Part shown: piece after piece, positions 1 to 9,500 of the stretch
Numbering within the stretch: the first letter of the stretch is position 1
How the letters are laid out: every line of letters begins with the position of its first letter
From: Thermoguttaceae bacterium
GTDB lineage: Bacteria; Planctomycetota; Planctomycetia; Pirellulales; Thermoguttaceae
DNA: 64,000 bases
Assembly: GCA_017441605.1 (NCBI GenBank)
Contig: JAFRXD010000059.1
Location: 62,001 to 126,000, forward strand
Reading direction: 5' to 3'
Program-made: the position numbers and the translations under genes
The notes under the pieces: generated by a model
What the model saw: only the letters and a program-made list of their open reading frames with translations
Databases searched by the model: none
What the model was told of the DNA's origin: nothing

Positions 1-267
1 TTGAATCGCGCGCGTTATCGACGCGTAAGAAACGTCCTCCGCTTGGATCTCGACGACGTTCAAGTCGCTCGCGGACTCCTGCAAGTCGAGCTTGGAATAC
101 GCCTCGCGAATCGCCGCGAACTCGGCGGCGGACACGCTCAACAGCTGGCGCTCTTCCAGCCCTTCGAGACGGAGTTTGCGCGATTTCGGAGCCTTGCGCG
201 AATCGACGCGCGACGAAGAAGATCGGAAAAAGTCAAAAAGCCGACCTTTAGAAAGATTGCGTTTCAA
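1..267 (-). CDS. LEPR-XLL-type giant surface protein, N-terminal 89 residues (runs off left edge)
   Basis: The reading frame is open from a TTG codon at 267 to base 1, giving 89 residues with no stop, so only the N-terminus is in the window. It begins MKRNLSKGRLFDFFR, then a Ser/Arg/Lys-rich stretch and the signal LEGLEERQLLSVSA (residues 35-48). That is the same N-terminal plan (basic block, then LExLEERQLLSA) as the two giant genes upstream. The TTG start is chosen because a GAGGG Shine-Dalgarno lies about 6 nt before it and because TTGAAACGCAA is also the start of the next gene. The motif is a variant of the planctomycete LEPR-XLL signal of exported or surface proteins; the domains that follow are not visible. 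It has its own promoter (463-490) and leader. Confidence 0.8.
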   Translation of the reverse strand, partial: MKRNLSKGRLFDFFRSSSSRVDSRKAPKSRKLRLEGLEERQLLSVSAAEFAAIREAYSKLDLQESASDLNVVEIQAEDVSYASITRAIQ

Positions 268-350
268 GATAGCCCTCGCTATATATCTCGAGTTGTCGAC
301 TCGACAATATCGCGAAAGCCCCGTTCGCCTCAACACCTCGTTGAAACGCG

Positions 351-383
351 GTCGACAATAACCCTGCAATATCGTCTTGCCGC
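351..383 (-). promoter_or_regulatory. Conserved 33-nt leader element (copy 1)
   Basis: By hand alignment this stretch matches 22506-22538 at 28 of 33 positions; the core reads CAAGACGAWATYGCAGGG on the minus strand. The two copies lie 84 and 78 nt before the start codons of two LEPR-XLL genes and downstream of matching promoters. The ends can pair (CGRCAA with TTGTCG), and the one difference within the stem keeps pairing as a G-U wobble. A structured mRNA leader or regulator site is inferred. I recognise no known riboswitch family. Confidence 0.55.
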
Positions 384-462
384 TTGTTGGTTCGGCGCCA
401 AAGTTCGCGACCGCGGAAAGCGCATTTTCCGATCGTCGCGAGCGAACCGACGCTCCTCCCAT

Positions 463-490
463 ATTATAACGAGGAAACGCCATCTTTCAA
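463..490 (-). promoter_or_regulatory. Promoter for the partial giant gene
   Basis: On the minus strand: -35 TTGAAA (485-490), 16-nt spacer, perfect -10 TATAAT (463-468). Predicted start of transcription is near 456, giving a leader of about 190 nt. The hexamers are the same as those before the 11959-22428 gene. Confidence 0.65.
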
Positions 491-520
491 CCCGCGCGAT
501 AAAAAAGCGTCCCCAAACGC

Positions 521-560
521 AAAAACCCGACCCCGCGGAGTCTTTTGCCGCGAGGTCGGG
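521..560 (-). terminator. Rho-independent terminator of the 592-11532 gene
   Basis: A 13-bp stem with one mismatch (arms 548-560 and 526-538) around a 9-nt loop is followed on the minus strand by a run of five T (521-525). It lies about 30 bases after the stop codon. Confidence 0.8.
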
Positions 561-591
561 CTCTATTGGGTCAATGCGTCAAAGCCGCCGA

Positions 592-3500
592 CTACTTAAC
601 GATCGACTTCGCCAAGACGTCCCAGAACCCGTCGAGCTCCTCGTCCACCCCGTCTTCGAGCGCCGCGTCGAGATCGAGAATCGCGCTCGAGGTCGCCGCT
701 TTGGTCTTCGGGGTTCGCGCAATCCAATCGGAGTCGACGTACCCGGTTCCGGTCGCCTTTAAGCGCAGGTAGTAGGTCGTCCCGGGCTCCAGATCGGAAA
801 TCGCCTTCATACCGGCCGAGGTAAACGTCTTGGTCGAGCAGTTCTCGAACGTCGGATCGGTTCCGTACTCTAGAACGTACTTGGCGGCGTTTTCGACGGC
901 GGAGAACTTAATCGAAATCGAGTTCTGAGTCGTAACGAGGGTCTGAATCGCGGGGGTCGCGAGTTGCCCGAACAGCTCGGCGGTTTGGGCTTCGAACGCG
1001 TCGCTCCATCCGGAATCGAGACGGTTCTCGCCGTCTCCAAAGACCATCGCGCGGAAATAGTAAGTCGAATTCGGCTCCAATCCGGCGATCGTCTTAACGC
1101 CGTAAGTCGCGTAGGAAACGGCGCTGGAGTCGGAGAAGTCGGCGTTTTGCGAGTATTCGATCAAATAGGAGACCGCGTAGGAGACCTTCCCGAGCGAGAT
1201 CTGAATCGCCTCCGGGGTCGCGTCGACCGCGGAAACGACCGGCGGCGCCAGCGCTCCGACTTGGATCGAGACGACTTCGGACCATTCGGAGTCGTTCGCC
1301 CCTGCCCCGATCGCTTTCGTGCGGAGGTAGTAGGTCGCGCCGAACTCCAATCCGGAGAGCGTCTTCGCGCCGGCTCCGACGAACGTCTTGGTCGAGAACT
1401 CCTCGAAGTTCGGGTCGGTTCCGTATTGGAAAGCGTACTTTTCGCCCCCCTCGACGCCCGCGATCGTCGCGATAATCGCGCTCTTCGTCGACGCGAGACT
1501 CGCGATCGTCGGCGCGTCGAGCTCAACGTACGGATCCGCCGTCGTTTGCGCGATCGGCTCGGACCATTCGGAATCGACTCGGCTCTCCCCGTCCCCGAGC
1601 GCCTTGACCCGGAAGTAGTAGGTTGAACTCGGTTCCAAATCCGCGATCGTCTTCGTTCCAACCGCCGGATAAGCAACGACCGTCGAATCGCTAAAGTCCT
1701 CGCTCGTCGAGTACTCGATCGCGTACCCGGACGCGTTGGCGACGCCCGCGATCGCGACTTTCGCGGTTTGGTCGGTAACGCCCGCCGGGGTCGCCGTCGG
1801 AGCGCTCAATTGCCCGACCGTCGCGGTAAACTCGGTCCAAGCGGAGTCGCGATACCCGGCGCCCGTCGCTTTGACGCGGAAGAAGAGCTCGGCGCCAAAA
1901 TCGAGACCGGAAAACGTCTTCGAACCCGCGCCCGCGAACGTCTTGGTCGAGAACGACTCGAAGTTCGGGTCGGTTCCGTACTGGAAGAGGTATTTCTCGC
2001 CACCTTCGACCCTGTCGATCGTAACGACGAGCGCCGTCTTGGTGGAAGTCGTCCCGGCGACGACCGGCGCGTCGAGCTCAACGTAAGCCGCGTCCGTCTC
2101 TTGCGAGAACGCTTCGGACCACTCGGAGTCGACGCGAGTTTCGTCGTCCCCTAGCGCCTTGACGCGGAAGTAATAGGTCGAGCTCGGCTCCAAACCGTCG
2201 ATCGTCTTCGTTCCCGCCGTCGCGAACGAAACAAGGGTCGAGTCGCTAAAGTCGCCGCTCGTCGAGTATTCGACCGCGTAGCCCGACGCGTTGGAGACGC
2301 TCGCGATCGCGATCTTCGCGCTCTGGTCGGTAACCGCGCCCGGCGTCGCGCTCGGCGCCGGTAATTGCCCGACCAAAACGGTCAGCTCGGTCCAGGCGGA
2401 GTCTTTATAACCGGTTCCCGTCGCCTTGACGCGGAAATAGTAATTCGATCCAAAGTCGAGATCGGAAAACGACTTCGCGCCGTCGCCTGCGAACGTCTTC
2501 GACGCGAACGTCGAAAAGCTCTCGTCGGTTCCGTACTGGAAGACGTACTTCTCGCCCCCCGCGACGCCCGCGATCGTAATCGAGACGGAGTTCTTGGCGG
2601 ACGTCCACCCGGAGACGGTCGGCGCGTCGAGCTCGACGTACGCCTCGTCCGTCTCTTGGCTTATCGCCGTCGACCACGCGGAGTCGACGCGATTCTCGCC
2701 GTCCCCGAGCGCCTTGGCGCGGAAGTAATAGGTCGAACTCGGCTCCAACCCGTCGATCGTCTTCGTTCCGTAGGTCGAGTAGGAAACGACGGTCGAGTCG
2801 CTAAAGTCTTCGCTCGCAGAGTATTCGATCGCGTATCCGACGGCGTTCGCGACCGGGTTTAGCGCGATCTTGATCGTCTCGTCGGTGGTCGCGCCCGGGG
2901 TCGCTACCGGCGCGGACAACTGCCCGACCGTTACCGCGAACTCGGTCCACTCGGAGTCGTTATAACCCGTTCCGGAAGCTTTGACGCGGAAATAGTAGTT
3001 GGCGCCAAATTCCAACCCGGAGAACGTCCTCGCGGCGTCCCCAACGAACGACCTGGTCGAGACGCTCGCGTAGGTCGGATCGGTTCCGTACTGGAAGACG
3101 TAGTTCTCGCCCCCCTCGACTCCAACGATCGTAACGACCACCGCCGTTTTGTTCGAAATCCAACTGGAAACGACCGGCGCGTCGAGCTCGACGTAAGGAT
3201 CGGCGGTCTCTTGCGCGAAGATTGCGGACGGATCGGAGTCGACCCGCAACGCGCCGCTCGCCAGCGCGGTCGCGCGGAAGTAGTAGGTCGAGCTCGGTTC
3301 CAAGCCGTCGATCGTTTTTGTTCCGGGGGTCGCGTACGCAACGCTGGTCGCGTCGGAGAAGTCGTCGTTTAGCGAATATTCCACGACGTATCCGGACGCG
3401 TTCCCGACGGCGCTCAGCGCGAATTGGAGCGAAACGTCGGTCGAAGCGACCGCGCTAAGGACGGGGGCCGCGAGTTGTTCGACCGTCGCCGAGGTCGTCC

Positions 3501-6500
3501 CCCACTTCGAGTCGTTCGCGGAGCTTCCGAGGGCTTTCGCGCGGAAGTAATACGTCGCGCCGACCAAATAGTCGTCGATCGAGAAGGTTCCGGCGGAGGC
3601 GAGCGTTGCCGCAGTCGCGTCGGAGAAGTCCGACTCGAACCCGTATTCAACGAGGTAACTCGCCGCCTCCGCGACCTCTCCAATCTCGAGCGAGAGGGCG
3701 GTCTTGGTCGCGGAAACCGCGAGCGTCGGGGTCGCGAGGATCTCTCCGCCCGGCACGAGCCGCAACGTCGCCCAGTCGGAATCGGACGATTGAGCCGCGA
3801 ACGCCTTGACGCGAACGTAGTAGACCGACTCGGAAACTAGGTCGGTAATTGTCTTAACCCCGGCGGTCGCGTAACTTCGCGATTGAGCGTCCGCAAAGTC
3901 GGCCGCGGTCGAGTATTCCAAGACGTACCCCTCGGCGCCCTCGACCTCGTTAATCCTAACGACGATCGAAGTCGGAGTGGTCGAACCCGAAACGACCGGG
4001 GTCGGGAGCGCGGCGAAGCGCTCGTAGGCGCCCAAATCGACGGCGTCCCCCGCGATTCGCGGATTATTATCGAGGTCGAAGGAATCGCTAGAAACAAACG
4101 AATTATCCCCGCGGTCGAGCGCCTGCGAATGGGCGTCGAGATGGAAATCGCCGTTCTCCGCGTCGACGAACAGCGGTAGCGACGGGTCGTAAACGTAGTT
4201 GACGACGGGCTGACCGTAATCGGACCAATTGTGGCTTGGCGCCAAAACGTTGAGCGCGTAGACGTAAGGCGCGTCGTTAACGACCGCGGAACTGGAATCG
4301 GCCGCGCAAGAAGACTCGACGATAATCGAGTTGCGAAGCGCTAATAACGCCCGCTCCGAGACGCCGAAGGCGCCGCCGATTTGAGACGCGGAATTTCCGT
4401 AAAAAGTCGAGTTATAGAAGTTCGTCGAACCAGTGTCCGCAATGTCGAAAGCGCCCCCGCGAGACGCGGAATTGTTCGCGAAAACGCCGTTCGTAAATTG
4501 GTTCGTCGTGTTTTCGAGATAGAAGGCGCCCCCGACCTGGTCGGCGCGATTTCCGGTCGCGACAACGTGGTAGAACGTCGCGTTCGCGTTCGACATTGCG
4601 AACGCGCCGCCCTTCCCGAAGGCGTAATTGTCCTCGAACGTCGTTCTTAGAACGTAAGTCTGGCTACCGGTGATAAAGATCGCGCCCCCGTCGCTACCGG
4701 AGGTTTGATTGCGCGCGAACAACGAATCTTCGACGTAAACGCCCGACGCGCCCCAACTTTGCACGGCGCCGCCCAAATCGGTCGAGCGGTTGTCGGTAAA
4801 GGAGTCGCCCCGAAGAACGACGGTTCCCCCGTCGCCCTTAAACGCCGCGCCCTGAGTTCCGGCTTCGTTGTTCGAGAAGGTCGAGTTGGTAATCATGGCT
4901 CTCAGATTGTCCGCGCCGACGAACTGAACCGCCGCGCCGTAGTTGGACGCGACGTTCTCCGAGAACTCGCAGTCGTCGACCGTAAGATTCGCGCCGATCG
5001 TCCTTACCGCGCCGCCGTTGACGGCTTGGTTCTCGACGAACTCGGAGCCGGTTACGGTCAAACTCTTGCAGTCCGCGTTGATCGCGCCGCCAATATCGGT
5101 CGTCGAATTCCCCTCGAATCGGGAGCCTTCGATCGTTATGACCGCCAGTCCCATGCCGGAAATCGCCCCGCCGGTATACGTCGCGCTATTATTGGCAAAC
5201 GTCGAATCGGCGACGGAACAAAAGACGTCCTCTTGCGAATCTTTAGAGTTGAAGACGAACGCGGCCCCCGACTCCGTCGCGGAGTTGCCCGTCGCGGTAA
5301 CCCCGGTAATTTCGACGTTCGTCCCGTCGAAAATCCCGGCGCTCCCCGCTATCGAGGTATTGTCGGTAAAAGTCGATTCGGAGATTGTTCCGTTCGAGTA
5401 CTCGACGAAGACGCTCGCTCCCCACGACGATTGGTTCTCGACGAACGTCAAGTCGTCGAACGCGAACGTCCCGCCCTGAGCGAAGACGCCTCCCCCTCGC
5501 CCGTCGGACGCCTCGTTGTTCGTAAACGTCGAATTGGCGATCGCCAAGCTCGGAATATTCCAAGAGGAGATCGCGCCGCCGGTCGGCCCGCTATTGTTGG
5601 TAAACGTCGAGTCCGCGATAGAATAAGAGCCGTCCCCCTCGGTTTCTCCCCGCTCGAAGTTGAGCGCGCCGCCACCCGCCGCCGCGTAGTTGTCCTCGAA
5701 CGCGTTCCGAGCAAAAACGGCATGGGGACCGCGCAAGAAAAGCGCGCCTCCCCAACTGCCGCCTCCGCCGGTCGTTTGGTTTCTCGCGAAACTCGAGTCT
5801 TCGAGGCAAAGCTCGGTCGCTTCCCAGAGTTGAACCGCGCCTCCGGTTCCGGTCGCCTGGTTGTCGGCAAAGGCGTCGCCGCGCAGAACGACGATTCCGC
5901 CGTCCCCCTTGATCGCCCCTCCCTCCGCTCCGGCGGTATTGCTCGAGAAGGTCGAGTTGGTAATACTAACGGGCTGATCCGCCTCGCCAATGAATTGTAT
6001 CCCCGCGCCGTAGTTCGAGGCGACGTTCTCCGAGAACTCGCAATCGTCGATCGTAAGATCCGCCCCGATCGATCTCACCGCGCCGCCGTTGACGGCTTGG
6101 TTTCCGACGAACTCGGAACCGGTTACGGTCAAACTCTTGCAGTCCGCGTTAATCGCGCCGCCAATGTCGTTGTTGGAATTGCCTTCAAATCGCGAATCCG
6201 CGACGGTAACGACCGCCCGTCCCCAAGCGGAAATCGCGCCTCCGGCGGTTCCCGAGGAATTGTCGAGGAAGGTCGAGTCAGAAACGGAGTACTCGACGTC
6301 CCCTTCGGCGGCTCTCGGACTGAAATCGAACCCGCCGCTCGTAACGGAGGCGACGTTTCCAGTAACGGTCGCGCCGGATATCCGGACGCTAGCCCCGTCG
6401 AACATAGCCGCCCCGCCGTGCGCGGAGGAGTTGTTGTTAACGTAGGTCGAATTGTCAACGGTTCCGGTCGCGTATTCGACAAAACTACCGCCTCCGCCAT

Positions 6501-9500
6501 TCGAACGGTTTCCCTCGAAGGTCAAGTTGTCGAACGCGAACGTTCCCCCGTGAGCGTAGATTCCGCCCCCCAGCGAGTCGGGAGTCGCGTTATTGGTAAA
6601 GGTCGAATCGGTGACAGTCAAGGACGCGACGTCCCAAGTCTGGATCGCGCCGCCGAGCCCCGTCGCCGAGTTTTCTTCGAAATCGCACCCGTCGATGGAG
6701 ATCGCGCCCGCGTCGATTTTGATCGCGCCCCCCTCGGTTCCGGTATTGTTCTCAAAGGTCGAGTCGCCGATCGTCGCGTCGGTCGAGTCGAGCCGAATCG
6801 CGCCGCCCCAAGAGATCGCCACATTGTCGGCAAAGGAAGCGCCTTGGATCGTCGCGCTATTGGCGCCGGCGAGGTAGATCGCGCCGCCGACGTCCTTCGA
6901 GACGTTCTCGGAGAACGAGCCGCCGACAATCGAGAGGGACGCCAAATCTCTCGCGAAAATCGCGCCGCCCCCGCGACTTTCGTTCCCAGTAAACGTCGTT
7001 CGGGAAATTGTCGGGGAGCCGAGGTTGAGATAAATCGCGCCCCCGAAACCGTTGACGGCGTAGCTCTCGCTATACTCGCCGGTGGCGGCGTTACCGGAAA
7101 AGGTCGAGTCGGTAATCTCGTAGACCGTCGGATTGTAACTGTTCAACGCCCCCCCGGTAATGGAGGTATTGTTGGTAAAGACGCACTCCGCGATCGTTAG
7201 CGATCCGGCGTCCGACTTGATCGCGCCGCCTTTGCTCGTCGCGATATTGCGAGTAAGAGTCGAATTGGAAAGCGTTAGCGTTCCGCTATCGACGCGCAGC
7301 GCGCCCCCTATTTCGGCGACGTTCCCCTCGAAGGTCGAATCGGAGATCGTCGCCGTTCCGCGAACGGTGATCGCGCCCCCGTGGTTCGCCGAATTCCCGA
7401 TCATCGAGCAGTTCGCGACCGTTCCGCTTCCGGAGAACCCAAAGTGGGCGACCCCGGAGTACCCGCCGGAACTATTGCCCGTAAAGACGGTGTTCGTCAG
7501 AGTCGACTGTCCGTCGGAATCGACCGCGCCCCCATAGTTCGCGGCGAGGTTCCCGGTCAGTTCGGAACCGCTCAATTGCAGAAACGCGTTCCCGGAGGTA
7601 TGGATCGCGCCGCCGCAATCGGTCGACTCGTTATCGGTAAACGTCGAATTTTCAATAACGAGCGTCGTATTGGGCAGGACGTCGATCGCGCCCCCCATTT
7701 CCCCTTGGTTGCGGCTAAAGGTCGAGCCGACGATCGAGGCCGACGCGCCGACGACGTTCATATTGATCGCGCCGCCGCTCCCAGAGGTCGTATTGCCGAC
7801 GAATTGCGAGTCGACGACCGAGATCCCCGCCGCGTTTCCGGTCGAAAACGCCCCTCCCCCGTAGTGGGCGGAGTTGTTCTCGAAACGGACGTTCGTCATC
7901 GTCGAGCTCGTTTGGACGTCTTGCGCTTGGAAGTCGAATCCGCCCCCCCAAAGCCCCGCGACGTTCCCGATTACCGTCGTATCGGAAATCGCGACGCTCG
8001 TTCGATCAAAGTCGGCGGCGCCCCCGGTCCATTTAGCGTAGTTATTATCGAACAAGGAGTTCTGAACCGTTCCGGTCGCTCTCTCGGCGAACAAGGCGCC
8101 CCCGTTCCCGCAGTCCTCGCCCCCATTGTTGATAAACGAAACGTCGTCGAACGCGAACGTCCCGCCGTTCACGAAGATCGCGCCGCCCCAATTGGTCGCG
8201 GCGTTCCCGTCGAAGACCGAGCTCGAGACCGTCAGCGCGACGCCCTCGGACGCGATCGCGCCCCCGTTCTCGGCGGCGCCGCCCGTTAGGCTCAGCCCGA
8301 CGAACGTCGCGTCGGCCGCAACGTTAAAGATTCTCGACGCGGAGTTTCCGCTAATCGCAATGCCCGGCGCGTCGGTCGAGTCGTCCCAAATCGCCGAGGC
8401 GTCGATCGTAATCGCCTTATCGACGACAAGCTCCGACCCGGCGAGCGTAATCGTTTGCCCTTGAAGCGAGGCGTCGAAGACGATAACGTCGCCGTCGTAG
8501 GCGTTTTCAATGGCGTAACGCAGCGATCCCGCGTCGGTCGCGTCGTCGGAATTCGTCGTTACGACGACCACCGCGTCGGTCGCCGAGGCGGGGGTCGCCA
8601 AGTTCAATTGGTACCCCGCCGGTTTTCCCGCCGTATTTCGAACGCGAACGTAGTAGTCCCCGGCCGAGAGCCCATAGAGCGAAATCGGCTCGGCGGCGTC
8701 CGCCGACTCCGCGATTAGCGCCCCGTCCGCGTCGTAAAGCGCCAGCGAAAGCTCCGCGACGCCCTCGATCCGCTCGTAATTCGCCGAAACGTAATTGCGC
8801 CCCGTACTGTCGAACTCGGTCGAGAACTTGAGCCAGTCGACGTCCGTCGCCGAGTGGATATTGAGATCGTAAGAGTTTTCGCCCAAGAGAGTTCCAAGTT
8901 CGGTCGCTTCGGCGCGGGAGTTGTTCGGTTCGCATTCGTCGCCGTCGAACCCCGTCGTCGCGACGATTTGTTCGTAATCGGAGTCGCCAAAGTCCGCCGC
9001 CGTCGCCTTAACGCGGAAGTAGTAGGTAACCCCCGTCTCCAACCCGGAAATCGTTCTCACGCCCGCGGTCGCGAAATACCGCGTCTCGTAAGTCGCGAAC
9101 GCCGGGTCGGTTCCGTACTCGACGACGTAGTTCTCGGCGTCCTCGACCTCGCCGATTCTCAAAACGACGGCGTCGCGAGTCGACGACGCGGAGACGGTTG
9201 GGGTCGCGAGCGAGGGGACGAGCGCGGTTGTTCCGACGAGCGCGTCGTCGTTATAGTACGAAATCTCGACGCGCTCATGGGACGACGCGTCGAATATTTT
9301 TCTCATAATCCTATTGGATTCAAATTCGTACAATTCGAACGAAACCGGTTGTCCCGAGGCGCTCGTCGCTAGCATTTGATCCCACTCGTCAAGCTCGCTA
9401 ATATATTGGATTCGCAAATCGAGCGATCCGCTCGGAAAAACGATTTTCCGAACGCCGGCGTCGGTGTAAACCTCAACGTCGAGACAATCGGAAAGATCGA

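Larger units (their letters stand above)
268..591. other. Intergenic region between two giant genes: terminator, promoter and leader
   Basis: No credible gene is seen here. Reading on the minus strand, the stretch holds the terminator of the 592-11532 gene, then a near-consensus promoter, then a roughly 190-nt leader of the partial gene at 1-267 that contains a conserved 33-nt box. Short plus-strand frames here have no Shine-Dalgarno site or recognisable product. Confidence 0.7.

Noticed and set aside
4705..7200. Long plus-strand open frame of 831 codons antisense to the beta-helix
   Set aside because: It is Arg/Val/Gly-rich low-complexity sequence that mirrors the GGAI repeats and GC3 bias of the real gene; no start signal or domain.
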